From contig NZ_VFIO01000006.1 of NCBI RefSeq assembly GCF_007858365.1, forward strand, positions 186,001 through 250,000: DNA of 64,000 nucleotides. The letters are read 5' to 3'. How positions within the stretch are numbered: the stretch's first letter is position 1; every line of letters begins with the position of its first letter. Source of the stretch: Pseudomonas saxonica (GTDB lineage Bacteria > Pseudomonadota > Gammaproteobacteria > Pseudomonadales > Pseudomonadaceae). The translations under genes and the position numbers were made by a program. Under the pieces are notes generated by a model that did no database searches, had not been told where the DNA came from, and saw only the letters and a program-made list of their open reading frames with translations. Positions 1 through 11,006 of the stretch are shown here, one piece after another.

Positions 1-1396
<1,396 letters not shown>

Positions 1397-1478
1397 TCAG
1401 GCACATTAAAGACCTGACACCGCTCGCTCAATGCCCCAAAGTGACAAAATAATAACCTTACTGCACACCGCCCTCCCC

Positions 1479-2909
1479 TCATTCCGGTTCAGGGTAGGCA
1501 GCAAATACTGACTTGACCTCCAAATACTCCTCAAAGCCAAAGCGCCCCCACTCACGACCGTTACCGGATTGTTTATAGCCGCCAAACGGTGCCGAATTAT
1601 CTGCCTTGCTGCCATTGAGGTGAACCATGCCGGTACGCAACTGACGGGCCACTTGCAATGCACGTTCGGTACTGCCCGCCGTCACATAGCCCGACAGCCC
1701 GTAAACCGTGTCGTTGGCCATGTCGATGGCGTGGGCTTCGCTGTCATACGGCATGATCGCCAGCACCGGGCCAAATACCTCTTCTTGAGCGATCAGCATG
1801 CCCGGCTCTACGTCGGCAAAGATCGTCGGTTGCACATACAGCCCATGCTCATAGCCCTTTGGCCGCCCCATACCGCCGACAACCAAGCGTGAGCCTTGAC
1901 TGATCGCTTCGCCGATCAGCGCCTGAACACGCTCGAATTGTGCGTGGTTGGCCACCGGGCCCAGGGCCGTGAGCGGATTTGAATCATCGAAACAGACTTC
2001 ACTGACGACTTGCCGGGCTATCTCGATCACCCGAGCCTGTAATGCTCTGGGCACCAGCATGCGCGTCGGGGCGTTACACGATTGCCCACTGTTGCGCAGA
2101 CAACCGAGCACGCCGTGGCGAACCGCCGCGGTCAGGTCGGCGTCGGGCAAGATGATGTTTGGCGATTTGCCTCCCAGCTCCTGCGCCACGCGCTTGACCG
2201 TATCGGCGGACGCCTTGGCCACCGCTACACCAGCGCGAGTCGAGCCGGTGAAAGACATCATGTCAATGCCGGGGTGACGTGAGAGTGCCTCGCCAACCAC
2301 CGGCCCCTCACCATTGATGAGGTTGAAGACACCTTTGGGTACACCGGCTTCGTGCAGAATCCGGGCAAAAATCAGCGCCGACAAAGGCGCACGCTCGCTG
2401 GGTTTGAGCACCACCGTGCAGCCTGCGGCCATTGCCGGGGCGACTTTGCACGTCATCTGGTTCAGCGGCCAATTCCAGGGCGTAATCAAGCCACACACAC
2501 CGATCGGCTCGCGAGTGATCAGGGTCGACCCGCAGACCTGGTCAAAACGGTAATCGCGCAATACCTCGAATGCTCGCTGCAAATGCCCCTTGCCGGCGGG
2601 CACATGGGCACTGCGAGCCAATGACAGGGGCGCCCCCATTTCCAGGTGAACGGCCTGAGCCAACTCTTCGGCACAGTGCTCGTACCCCTGGATGATCGCC
2701 GCCAGTACCTCCAGCCGATCCGCCCGCGCAGACACTGACCACGTTGAAAACGCCATGCGTGCCGCTTGCACGGCACGCTGCACGTCTTCGGCATCACCAA
2801 GAGCCAGACGCCCGATCACTTGTTCAGTCGCGGGGTCGACTACCTCAAGCGTCTGCTGACCTGAAGGCGCGCACCATTGCCCGTCGATATAGAACGTGAG
2901 CAAATCCAT
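1479..2909 (-). CDS. NAD(P)-dependent aldehyde dehydrogenase
   Basis: A full-length ALDH-superfamily enzyme (476 residues) that oxidises an aldehyde to its acid. Visible features are Asn146 in TPWNWP, the general base Glu244 in ELGGKSPN, the catalytic Cys278 in NSGQSCNAP, and the EEVFGPVL motif. A strong GGAGG ribosome site lies about ten bases before the ATG. It follows the aminotransferase by 24 bp, which suggests that it oxidises the semialdehyde released by that enzyme (inference). The order hydrolase, aminotransferase, aldehyde dehydrogenase parallels the 6-aminohexanoate route (NylB, NylD, NylE) and other omega-amino acid pathways. The substrate cannot be read from the sequence. Confidence 0.9.
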   Translation of the reverse strand: MDLLTFYIDGQWCAPSGQQTLEVVDPATEQVIGRLALGDAEDVQRAVQAARMAFSTWSVSARADRLEVLAAIIQGYEHCAEELAQAVHLEMGAPLSLARSAHVPAGKGHLQRAFEVLRDYRFDQVCGSTLITREPIGVCGLITPWNWPLNQMTCKVAPAMAAGCTVVLKPSERAPLSALIFARILHEAGVPKGVFNLINGEGPVVGEALSRHPGIDMMSFTGSTRAGVAVAKASADTVKRVAQELGGKSPNIILPDADLTAAVRHGVLGCLRNSGQSCNAPTRMLVPRALQARVIEIARQVVSEVCFDDSNPLTALGPVANHAQFERVQALIGEAISQGSRLVVGGMGRPKGYEHGLYVQPTIFADVEPGMLIAQEEVFGPVLAIMPYDSEAHAIDMANDTVYGLSGYVTAGSTERALQVARQLRTGMVHLNGSKADNSAPFGGYKQSGNGREWGRFGFEEYLEVKSVFAAYPEPE

Positions 2910-2933
2910 TTTTGCCTCCTCTTTTCAGTCGTC

Positions 2934-4262
2934 TCAGGCAACGCCCAAGATCGCACTGCGCAGCGTCTCGAAAATTTGTGCAACCTGATCACGGGTGATC
3001 ACCAGCGGCGGCGATATAACGATGGTGTCACCTGAGCCACGCACCAGCACGCCGTGCTCGAAACAGCTTTGCGCCACGGCTGCACCGCGAGCGCCAACGG
3101 CACCTTCACGCGGTGCCAACTCAACCGCGCAGAGCAGGCCAATAGCCCGAACATCGACAACCCATTGCACCCCTTGCAAGGCCAATGCACAGGCCTGCCA
3201 AAGCGGCTCGATAGCCCGGGCCTGTTCGTTGATGCCTTGCTCGGCATGCACCTCAAGCGTGGCCAACCCCGCAGCGCAAGCCAGTGGATGGGCCGAGTAC
3301 GTGTAGCCGTGCATCAACTCGATGGCATTTTCGGGGCCTTGCATAAACGCTTGATACACCGTTGCGCTGACGATCACCCCACCCATGGGCACTGCACCAT
3401 TGGTCAAGCCCTTGGCCGTGGTCATGATGTCCGGCGTAACGCCCAATGCCTGCGCGGCAAAGCTGCTGCCCAGTCGGCCGAAACCCGTGATGACCTCATC
3501 AAAGATCAGCAGAATGCCGTGCCGGTCGCAGATCTCGCGCAACACTTGCAGATAACCAACAGGCGGCGGGTAAACACCGCCGGAGCCGGTCACGGGCTCA
3601 ATGATGACTGCCGCCACAGTGCCCGGATCTTGAATCTCCAATAATTGAGTAAGCGCGTGGGCGTACTGCAGACCACCTTCCGGCTGGCCGGCACTGAAAC
3701 GCATGCTCGCGTCATAAGGGAGCGGCAGATGAGCAACCTCACCCAGCAAAGGGCCAAAATCACGTTTCTGCCGACCGATACCCGACACGGACAGGCCACC
3801 AAAGCCCATACCGTGATACCCCTTGGCACGGCCGATAAAGCGTGTTCGGCGGCAATCACCACGGGCCTGGTGGTAAGCGCGGGCGATTTTCAGGGCGGTG
3901 TCCACGGCCTCCGACCCCGAGTTGGTAAAAAAGACCTGCTCCATGCCTGCCGGGGCAACGTCGATCAAGCGCTCGGCCATTTGCAGAGCGGCGGGATGAC
4001 TCATTTTGAAGGAAGACACAAAATCCAGACGCCCGGCGGCTTCGCGAATGGCTTCGGTAATTTTTGCCTGACCGTGGCCCGCGTTCACGCACCATAGACC
4101 GGCCATGGCATCCAGCACCTGACGGCCGTCCGTGGTGGTGTAGTACATGCCTTGGGCCGAGCTGAACATCATGGCCTGCTGCTTAAACTGACGCATGGGC
4201 GTGAAAGGTGCCCAAAAGGCCATTGAATCGCGGCCACTCTCAAGGTGGGCGAGGTCAGTCAT
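2934..4262 (-). CDS. class III (omega-type) aminotransferase, PLP-dependent
   Basis: Transfers an amino group from an amine or omega-amino acid to a keto acid using pyridoxal phosphate. The 442 residues show the class III signature: FTNSGSEAVDTALKIAR near 111-127, Asp255 in FDEVITGFGRLG (cofactor N1 contact) and the Schiff-base Lys284 in TTAKGLTNGAVPMGG. The N-terminal FWAPFTPMRQF motif resembles beta-alanine:pyruvate and omega-amine:pyruvate transaminases. The ATG has AGGAG just upstream. It lies 39 bp downstream of the serine hydrolase and 24 bp upstream of the aldehyde dehydrogenase, so it probably acts between them. The amino donor is unknown. Confidence 0.9.
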   Translation of the reverse strand: MTDLAHLESGRDSMAFWAPFTPMRQFKQQAMMFSSAQGMYYTTTDGRQVLDAMAGLWCVNAGHGQAKITEAIREAAGRLDFVSSFKMSHPAALQMAERLIDVAPAGMEQVFFTNSGSEAVDTALKIARAYHQARGDCRRTRFIGRAKGYHGMGFGGLSVSGIGRQKRDFGPLLGEVAHLPLPYDASMRFSAGQPEGGLQYAHALTQLLEIQDPGTVAAVIIEPVTGSGGVYPPPVGYLQVLREICDRHGILLIFDEVITGFGRLGSSFAAQALGVTPDIMTTAKGLTNGAVPMGGVIVSATVYQAFMQGPENAIELMHGYTYSAHPLACAAGLATLEVHAEQGINEQARAIEPLWQACALALQGVQWVVDVRAIGLLCAVELAPREGAVGARGAAVAQSCFEHGVLVRGSGDTIVISPPLVITRDQVAQIFETLRSAILGVA

Positions 4263-4301
4263 AAAAACTCCTGTGTGCTTGAACGGGGGGGAATGAAGGC
4301 A

Positions 4302-5807
4302 CTATTGAACGGGCGTGCCGGTCAACGTAGGACGCCATAAAGGGCCAGCATTGGCATTGACGCTGCGGTCCAGAAACAATTGGCCCTGCTCCACGCGACA
4401 CACCACGCGGTCACTAAAGGCCGTCTCGACAAAACGCCAGTTCATGGTGAACTCATGCTCTGCAGTCCAGCGTCCCTGAGCCACGACAGGCGTGAGGTCC
4501 GGCTGATATTGATGATGCAGATAGTTGCCGGTCATGCTGGTCTGGCTTTCAATGCCCTGCGCCAGCCCGACCGCAATTCGATGGGTGCCGCGATGATCGC
4601 TCAGGGTGAATTCACAGGCGCCAGCGCTGAAGTCGAAGCTGACATGCGTGACCTGATCTTCGTTGGGTTCAATAGCGAACCGCCCTTGCAACAGAGACCG
4701 CGCCGGGGATTCGCACGCGCCTGCGAGTTCGGGCAACTGCAGTCGCTTGATCAATGCCTGCAGCTGTTGTTCAGCAAGGCCGGGCAACCGAACAGGAGTA
4801 TCCAGCGCAGGAAACAGATGCTCCCACATCAGCGTATGCAAGCGCCGTTCACCCAGGGGTAAACCACAGGTGAAGGCAATCACCGTCTGCTGGTCTGGCA
4901 ACACAATGCATTGCTGCCCAAATACACCGGAGGCGTAATAACCGCCGTGACGGGTCATCCACCACTGATAGCCGTAGCCATCACGTTTGGCCACGGCCCC
5001 TTGCCCGCCTTCTTCACGGCCCAGGAACCGTTTGCCGTCGAACTCGCCCATCCACACATGCTCGACATGATTGCGGGTGGCCTCATCGACCCATTGACCA
5101 GAGAGCAGTTGCTGGCCCAGCCACTGACCGCGGTTCAAATGCAACACACCGAATTTGAGTGAATCTTCGGTGGTACAGGTCAACCCGTTGCCCCCAGTGT
5201 TATAGCCGCCGGGGGCCATGTCCCAGTCGATACGGCCCATGCCCATCGGCCTGAACAAGCGCTCGGTACACAGTTCATGCAGGGTTTTACCCGATACCCG
5301 TGTGGCAATTGCCGAGAGCATGAAACTCGAACCGCTGCTGTAGATGAAGTGCTCGCCCGGTCTGTCCGCTACCGGCTCAGCGAGAAACGCCCTGACCCAA
5401 CTGTCTTGCAGACCTCGCCAGGCACCACCGGAAATGCCGCGTTGATGCCCGGTACGCATGGTCAGCAAGTCCCTGATAGTCATCGCCGCCAGGTTGTCGC
5501 TGATCACGGACGGACAATCATCCGGAAAAAATCCCACCACCTTATCGTCCAGCGACAAACACCCGTCATCGACCAACAAGCCTACTGCGGTTGCGGCCCA
5601 GCTCTTGGTGGCGGAATGCTGAACATGCGGGCGATCAGCGCGATACGGCGACCAGTAAGCCTCGGCGACTACAGCTCCGGCGCGGTAAAGCATAAAGCTG
5701 TGCAACTCCAGGCCCGCAGCATTGACCGCCTCGATAAAGTCACTGATGCCGCGAGCATCGACGCCTTTTTCGCAAGGCAACGCTCTGGGCAAGTGCATGT
5801 CTGTCAT
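4302..5807 (-). CDS. beta-lactamase-fold serine hydrolase (class C / NylB / esterase group)
   Basis: A 501-residue penicillin-binding-protein-like serine hydrolase. The nucleophile motif SxxK is Ser65-Ala-Thr-Lys68 in HSATKSW, with the second motif Tyr156-Ser-Ser in FIYSSGSSF. The third motif, normally KTG, is replaced by a GVFGQQ-type strand near residue 310. About 120 extra C-terminal residues form a probable lipocalin-like or beta domain. No signal peptide is visible, so it is probably cytoplasmic. Relatives include 6-aminohexanoate-dimer hydrolase (NylB), EstB-type esterases and D-aminopeptidases, and the substrate cannot be told apart here. It heads the operon with the aminotransferase and aldehyde dehydrogenase. 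The ribosome site is weak, and an ATG at 5798 is an alternative start. Confidence 0.82.
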   Translation of the reverse strand: MTDMHLPRALPCEKGVDARGISDFIEAVNAAGLELHSFMLYRAGAVVAEAYWSPYRADRPHVQHSATKSWAATAVGLLVDDGCLSLDDKVVGFFPDDCPSVISDNLAAMTIRDLLTMRTGHQRGISGGAWRGLQDSWVRAFLAEPVADRPGEHFIYSSGSSFMLSAIATRVSGKTLHELCTERLFRPMGMGRIDWDMAPGGYNTGGNGLTCTTEDSLKFGVLHLNRGQWLGQQLLSGQWVDEATRNHVEHVWMGEFDGKRFLGREEGGQGAVAKRDGYGYQWWMTRHGGYYASGVFGQQCIVLPDQQTVIAFTCGLPLGERRLHTLMWEHLFPALDTPVRLPGLAEQQLQALIKRLQLPELAGACESPARSLLQGRFAIEPNEDQVTHVSFDFSAGACEFTLSDHRGTHRIAVGLAQGIESQTSMTGNYLHHQYQPDLTPVVAQGRWTAEHEFTMNWRFVETAFSDRVVCRVEQGQLFLDRSVNANAGPLWRPTLTGTPVQ

Positions 5808-5851
5808 TCACGTAATCTCACTTGGAACCGGGGAACCTGAGCCTGTCCCGG

Positions 5852-5918
5852 CAATGTATTTAGATGACCAATAATACACAATTAAAGACCAGCAAAAGAC
5901 TTCCAATGTATTTAAATG
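5852..5918. promoter_or_regulatory. tandem CAATGTATTT elements, candidate GntR operator
   Basis: Two direct copies of CAATGTATTTARATG lie at 5852-5866 and 5904-5918, 52 bp apart (five helical turns). They sit between the divergent serine hydrolase and GntR genes. Related copies occur before the ABC importer operon at 13685-13766. Shared presence at two operon heads plus an adjacent regulator gene suggests binding by that GntR protein. This is inference. Confidence 0.5.
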
Positions 5919-6037
5919 CAAAATAAATCACGCCGCATGCACAGCCCTCATGGCTTAAACCCCGTAAATACGGCACATGCACGACTGCTGGATTCAGGTA
6001 TCCTTGTGTCCATTGTGTTTTTGGAACCTTAACGACA

Positions 6038-6928
6038 ATGAGTCAGCTCACATCACTGCAAACCAAAGTCGCCGGGCAGATTCTTAATGCCATTCAGTCA
6101 GGCGACTTGCAGCCCGGTGCCCATCTCAAGGAAGTGGAGATTGCCCAACGTTTCGGTGTGTCCCGCTCACCCGTGCGCGGTGCGCTGGTCTGGCTTGCGC
6201 AACAACAGCTGATTGAGCCGCTGGCCCAGCAAGGCTTCCGCGTCCCGCTCAATGCCGTCAAAAACATCGGACTCGAAGCGCAGCAACTGCGTGGGGAAGA
6301 CGAAGAACTGTATCGACGCCTGATTGATGATCGCCTGAACCAGCAACTGCCCGACCAGATCATGGAAAGCGACTTGTTGCGCCGCTATGACGTCAGCAAA
6401 GGCGTACTGCGCCGCTGCCTGCTTCGCTTGTCCGATGAGGGGGTGATGCAGCGCAAACATGGCCACGGCTGGATTTTCTTGCCCACGTTGAGCTCCAAAG
6501 AGAAGCGCTTTGAAAGCTATCGCTTTCGCATGCTGCTGGAGCCAGCGGGATTACTGGAGCCGACCTTCAAGCTCAATGCAGAACATTTTCAACGTTGCCG
6601 TGAGCGGCAGGTCGAATTGCTCGAGGGCCGGGTCGATAACAAAAGCTTCTTTGAAAGCAACGCCGAGTTTCATGAACTGCTGGCGGCGGCGTCGGGTAAC
6701 ACGTTTATTCTGCAAGCGGTTCAGCAACAAAACCGCTTGCGGCGCCTGACCGAATTTCACTCGGTCAATAACGTAGAACGAGTAAAAGCCTCTTGCCGGG
6801 AGCATTTGGCCATTTTGGACGCACTCGAACAGGGTGATAACCAATGGGCTTCCACGCTGCTCAAGCGCCATCTGGAAGTCGCCAGCCAGATGGGTGTAGC
6901 CCGCAGCACCGGAATGCAAACCTCTTAG
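6038..6928 (+). CDS. GntR-family regulator with FCD domain and two winged-helix segments
   Basis: A 296-residue transcription factor. Residues 1-70 form the usual GntR winged helix (LKEVEIAQRFGVSRSPVRGALVWL). Residues about 95-150 look like a second winged helix (LLRRYDVSKGVLRRCLLRLSDEG, then a GHGWIF wing). A helical FCD-type ligand-binding domain follows (FESNAEFHELLAAASGN, then a terminal REHLAILDALEQGD motif). FCD regulators usually bind small acids. It is divergent from the serine hydrolase operon and lies between the two catabolic/transport blocks, so it probably controls both. The start is the first ATG after the divergent promoter region. Confidence 0.9.
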   Translation: MSQLTSLQTKVAGQILNAIQSGDLQPGAHLKEVEIAQRFGVSRSPVRGALVWLAQQQLIEPLAQQGFRVPLNAVKNIGLEAQQLRGEDEELYRRLIDDRLNQQLPDQIMESDLLRRYDVSKGVLRRCLLRLSDEGVMQRKHGHGWIFLPTLSSKEKRFESYRFRMLLEPAGLLEPTFKLNAEHFQRCRERQVELLEGRVDNKSFFESNAEFHELLAAASGNTFILQAVQQQNRLRRLTEFHSVNNVERVKASCREHLAILDALEQGDNQWASTLLKRHLEVASQMGVARSTGMQTS

Positions 6929-7039
6929 CAGCTGACGAGCCGCGCGGGGCTGCGTTCGGTCGCGAAGCGATTGCAAGCCCCGATAATGGGTGGAGGCTGC
7001 GCCATCGAACGCAGCCTCGCATTACTCGACAGTTGCTGC
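6927..7039. repeat. degenerate copy of a Pseudomonas dispersed palindromic repeat
   Basis: An imperfect inverted repeat in which GGCTGCGTTCG appears in both arms and the ends begin GCAGC. It resembles the better preserved element at 38766-38879. It fills the gap between the convergent GntR and porin genes. Confidence 0.5.
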
Positions 7040-7059
7040 GCAACTTCCGCTGGTGGCTG

Positions 7060-8340
7060 TCACCACAACGCCAGGCTATAGCCAATAATCACCCGATTCT
7101 CATCGGTGTCACGGGTGTAGTTGCTGTTCGCGGTAGCGTTCTGCCAGCGCAGCGATACGTTCTTGAACGTGCCTGATTGCACAAGATAGGTGAGCGTTGA
7201 ATCACGCTCCCATTCACGCCCCTCCCCCGCAAAACCGATCACCTTTGCTTTGTCGCCCTTGGCATAGCGGGTCGAAAAGGTCAGGCCCGGAACCCCCAGT
7301 GCCGCGAAGTCGTAATCGTACCGCGCATGCCAGCTGCGCTCCCCGGTCTGGGAGAAGTTACCCAGTTGGTACTCAGTAAACAGGAACGTATTGGTGCCAT
7401 CGACGTAGGTAAACGGCGTTGAACCGTACTGCCCCTGATACCCGCCACCCAGGGTATGGCCTTTATAGCTGTAGGCAACTCGCGTACTCAACGCACGGTT
7501 ATCAACCTTCCCGGCCAGCCCTGCACCATCTTTACCGGCATCGAAGTAACGGATATCGGTTTTCAGTGCGCCGGGACCCATCGCAAAGCTGTTCTTCACA
7601 CCCACGTAGTGCTGACGGTAGAGGTCTTGCAGTTGCGCAAACTGGTAACTCACGGTCATATCGGGAGTGAGCTTGTAATCCCCGCCGGCGTAGCGAAACT
7701 GATCACTTTTTGCCGTGCTCTTATACGCCCCGTACTGACTGGTCAGGCCCATGTCTTCATAGTCCATCGAGTCGCGTTGTTGCACTTGATCTATTTGACC
7801 AGCCGCCAGAGCCAGGTTCTTGATGTCATTGGATCTCAAGGCCGTGCCCTGGAAACTTTGGGCAAACAACCGGCTGCCGTTGGGTTGCAGCGTGGGCATG
7901 TCGGGCACCAGGTAACCGATGTTCAGATCACTCTTGGCGAACCGCACCTTGCCAGTGACGCCCAGCTTTGAATAACTGTCCTCAGCCCGTCGTGCATAGC
8001 TGGGCTTACCCGGTTCGGATGTACCGGAACGGGCCAGAATGCCGGTGCCGGAGCGATCAGGGCTGGAGTCAAGTTTGAGCCCCAGCATGCCGATGGCGTC
8101 CAGGCCAAACCCTACCGTGCCTTCGGTGTAGCCCGACTGCACTTTGAGGATAAAACCCTGCGCCCACTCTTCACGTTTGGACTGCCCGGCGTCTTCGCGG
8201 TAGTCGCGGTTGAAGTAATAGTTTTTCAATTCCAGCGCGGCGCTGCTGTCGCCAATAAAGTCTGCGTGAGCAAGACCTGGCAATAGACTTGCGCCGATCA
8301 GACCGGCCCCCGTCACGGCGTGGTTCATCGGTATTTTCAT
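7060..8340 (-). CDS. OprD-family outer-membrane porin
   Basis: A substrate-specific 18-strand porin for small carboxylates, amino acids or peptides. The 426-residue precursor starts at the ATG preceded by AGGAG and has a 26-residue signal peptide ending GLAHA. The mature protein begins with DFIGDSSAALELKNYYFNRDYR, the hallmark start of the family. Alternating beta-strand segments run to an aromatic C-terminus (IIGYSLALW). It lies 126 bp after the ABC ATPase on the same strand, so it is probably the outer-membrane entry for the substrate carried by that importer. The substrate is unknown. Confidence 0.9.
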   Translation of the reverse strand: MKIPMNHAVTGAGLIGASLLPGLAHADFIGDSSAALELKNYYFNRDYREDAGQSKREEWAQGFILKVQSGYTEGTVGFGLDAIGMLGLKLDSSPDRSGTGILARSGTSEPGKPSYARRAEDSYSKLGVTGKVRFAKSDLNIGYLVPDMPTLQPNGSRLFAQSFQGTALRSNDIKNLALAAGQIDQVQQRDSMDYEDMGLTSQYGAYKSTAKSDQFRYAGGDYKLTPDMTVSYQFAQLQDLYRQHYVGVKNSFAMGPGALKTDIRYFDAGKDGAGLAGKVDNRALSTRVAYSYKGHTLGGGYQGQYGSTPFTYVDGTNTFLFTEYQLGNFSQTGERSWHARYDYDFAALGVPGLTFSTRYAKGDKAKVIGFAGEGREWERDSTLTYLVQSGTFKNVSLRWQNATANSNYTRDTDENRVIIGYSLALW

Positions 8341-8466
8341 GCTGTTGGCTCCTGGCAGAAGATGATTAATAAGTTGTTTTTGTTTTCTTCGGACATGGCT
8401 ACGCCCATCACGCGGATCAGCGATCCGCGCACGCTTCATGCCCTGGGGTTTAACGCATCGAGGGTG

Positions 8467-10110
8467 CTAAAGAGCCCCGGGCACAACGCCCGGTCTGATT
8501 CGGTAACCACCGCCTTCGATTTTTTCCAATGGGCTGGCCGCGGCCAGCAGTTGTCGGGTGTAGGGATGTTGCGGCGAATCGAACACGGCTTCACGCGTGC
8601 CGATTTCGACCACCTTGCCACGGCTCATGACGGCCACCCGATGGGCAATGCGCTCCACCGCAGACAGGTCGTGAGAGATAAACAGGCAGGCAAAACCGTA
8701 TTGGCTTTGCAAGCGCTCGAACAGTTCGAGAATCTGCTTCTGGATGGTCATGTCCAGGGCGGAAATGGGTTCATCGGCAATCACCAGTTTTGGCCGTCTG
8801 ACCAAGGCCCGGCCAATGGCTACCCGCTGACGTTGACCACCGGATAACTGATGCGGGAAACGCGTGGTGAAGTGCTCGGCCAAACCAATGTCCTGAAGGG
8901 TTTGACGCACCCGCTCGGCGCGGCTGGCAGCACTCATGCCCGGCTCATGGCGCAGCGGCTCGATAAGGATGTCACCGATTTTCATGCGCGGATTCAAAGA
9001 TGAAAACGGATCCTGAAAAATCATCTGACACTCAAGACGATGGCTTCGGTTAGCGGCCTTGAGTATGTCCACCCCCTCAAAACGGATACTGCCCGCGCAC
9101 GGTTTGATCAACCCGACCACAGAACGGCCCAAAGTGGTCTTGCCTGAACCGCTGCCCCCCACCAACGCAAGTGTCTCGCCCCGGGCGATGCTCAGGCTGG
9201 CCGAATGCACCACGCGATTGGGCTGTGACGTGCCCCAGAAACTCCTTGCTCCGGGGTGTTCTATGCACACGTTGTCGACTTCCAGCAAAGGCCTGTCTGC
9301 GTCTGGCAGCACAGGCAGAGTGCCGCGCAGAGGCAAGGCTTCGAGCAACTGACGGGTGTATTGCGCCTTGGGCGCCAGCAGGATGTCTTCAATGCTGCCC
9401 TGCTCCACCGAACGACCGTGGCGCATCACCACAACTTTGTCGGCATAACGCGCAACCAGCGAAAGGTCGTGGCTGATAAATAAAATGGCGGTGCCCTGCT
9501 CACGGGTCAACTCGAGCATCAGCTCGATCACGTCCAGTTGCGCCAGACAATCCAGCGCCGTGGTGGGCTCATCGGCTATCAACAGCGCCGGGCGCAGCAG
9601 CATCACCGAAGCGAGCATGATCCGTTGACGCATCCCGCCTGAAAATTGATGCGGGTAAGACAGCAGGCAGCCCTCGGCATCGTGGATGCCAATACGTTCC
9701 AACATCTGCACGCAGCGCTCATGAATCTGCTGCTTGTTCAGCGAGGTGTGAAGTCGCAAGGCTTCACTCATCTGCCGACCAATCGTCAGGGCCGGGTTAA
9801 GCGAGACCATAGGCTCCTGAAAGACCATGCCTACGGTAGCCCCGCGGATCTTGCGCAGAGGCTCAATGCCCAGCGTGGCCAGATCCACGCCTTGCAGATC
9901 AATGCGCCCTGCACACACGGTCATGGGCGCGGGCAGCAGGCCGATAACGGCGCGAGCGGCCATGGTCTTGCCACTGCCCGACTCGCCGACCAGCGCGACG
10001 ATTTCGCCAGGGGCAACACTGAAGCTCAGATCATCGACCGCCAGCGGGCCATCGCTGCCGACACGGATGCTCAGGTGCTCTACGGACAAGAGTGTGGTTG
10101 GCTCAGTCAT
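8467..10110 (-). CDS. duplicated ABC transporter ATPase (peptide-type, DppD-DppF fusion)
   Basis: A single 547-residue chain carries both nucleotide-binding domains of a peptide/nickel-class importer. Domain 1 has Walker A GESGSGKT, signature FSGGMRQR and Walker B LLIADEPTTALD. Domain 2 has GGSGSGKTT, LSGGQRQR and LVIADEPISALD. C-terminal peptide-transporter extensions follow each domain. The start is the ATG that follows AGGAAG. It begins 2 bp after the upstream permease stop, so it is translationally coupled. It powers uptake through the two permeases upstream. YejF-type fusions have the same layout. Confidence 0.93.
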   Translation of the reverse strand: MTEPTTLLSVEHLSIRVGSDGPLAVDDLSFSVAPGEIVALVGESGSGKTMAARAVIGLLPAPMTVCAGRIDLQGVDLATLGIEPLRKIRGATVGMVFQEPMVSLNPALTIGRQMSEALRLHTSLNKQQIHERCVQMLERIGIHDAEGCLLSYPHQFSGGMRQRIMLASVMLLRPALLIADEPTTALDCLAQLDVIELMLELTREQGTAILFISHDLSLVARYADKVVVMRHGRSVEQGSIEDILLAPKAQYTRQLLEALPLRGTLPVLPDADRPLLEVDNVCIEHPGARSFWGTSQPNRVVHSASLSIARGETLALVGGSGSGKTTLGRSVVGLIKPCAGSIRFEGVDILKAANRSHRLECQMIFQDPFSSLNPRMKIGDILIEPLRHEPGMSAASRAERVRQTLQDIGLAEHFTTRFPHQLSGGQRQRVAIGRALVRRPKLVIADEPISALDMTIQKQILELFERLQSQYGFACLFISHDLSAVERIAHRVAVMSRGKVVEIGTREAVFDSPQHPYTRQLLAAASPLEKIEGGGYRIRPGVVPGAL

Positions 10111-10112
10111 GC

Positions 10113-11006
10113 TCACTTCCTCATGCGCGGGTCGAGACGATCGCGCAAGGCATCGCCAAACAAGTTGATCGCCAGCAAGGCCAGGCAAATGAACAGGCCC
10201 GGGAACAGCCCCAGCCAGCTGGCAGAGGCGATGTAGGGACGGCTGGCGGCAAGCATATTGCCCCAGGTTGCCGCAGGCGGTGGCACGCCCAGCCCGAGGA
10301 AACTCAAGGCACTTTCAGACAGCAAGGCCCAACCGAACATGCTGGTAGCCAGCACGCACAGCGGCGCCAGACAGTTGGGCGCGATATGCCTGAACAAGGT
10401 GTACAGCTGCGAATTGCCGATCACTCGGGACGCTTCGATAAATTCCAGCTCGCGCAAAGACAGCACACTGCCGCGTACCACGCGCACCACCGAGGGGGTG
10501 TAAGCAATACCCAGCGCCAGCACAATGCCGTATTGGCTTGCACCGATAATGGCCATGATGCCCAGCGCCATCAGAATGCCGGGGAATGCCAGCAAGGCAT
10601 CGTTAACCATCATCAGCAAACGGTCTGTCCAGCCGCGCATGTAGCCGGCAAGCAGGCCGATCAGGGTTCCGGCAACGACCGCCACACTGACGGAAAGCAA
10701 GCTGATCCACAGACTGGTACGCGCGCCGATCATGAGGCGACTCAGCACATCACGGCCAAATTCATCGGTGCCCAGCCAGTGCACCGCTGACGGTGGCTTA
10801 AGGCGTGCCAGCAGATCAAGACGCAATGGATCGTAGGGTGTCCAGACCAGGCCCAGCAGTGCGATGCCCACCAGCAACAGCAACAAACCGCCCCCTATTA
10901 GCGCGTTGGCTGGCGGATAGCGCCAGCTACGGCGCATCAGGCTGACAGGTTCGGCATCGGTGGCAGGCACAGAGACAGGCGGCGCCACAGGTAACTTGGC
11001 ACTCAT
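10113..11006 (-). CDS. peptide-type ABC transporter permease (DppC-like)
   Basis: A 297-residue inner-membrane permease. One transmembrane helix lies near residues 33-55 (LIGGGLLLLLVGIALLGLVW). The BPD_transp_1 domain follows, with the coupling motif EFIEASRVIGNSQLYTLFRHIAPN that contacts the ATPase. The N-terminal WLGTDEFGRDVLSRLMIGAR segment is typical of DppC/OppC. Its start overlaps the upstream permease stop by 4 bp, which indicates tight co-translation. Confidence 0.93.
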   Translation of the reverse strand: MSAKLPVAPPVSVPATDAEPVSLMRRSWRYPPANALIGGGLLLLLVGIALLGLVWTPYDPLRLDLLARLKPPSAVHWLGTDEFGRDVLSRLMIGARTSLWISLLSVSVAVVAGTLIGLLAGYMRGWTDRLLMMVNDALLAFPGILMALGIMAIIGASQYGIVLALGIAYTPSVVRVVRGSVLSLRELEFIEASRVIGNSQLYTLFRHIAPNCLAPLCVLATSMFGWALLSESALSFLGLGVPPPAATWGNMLAASRPYIASASWLGLFPGLFICLALLAINLFGDALRDRLDPRMRK

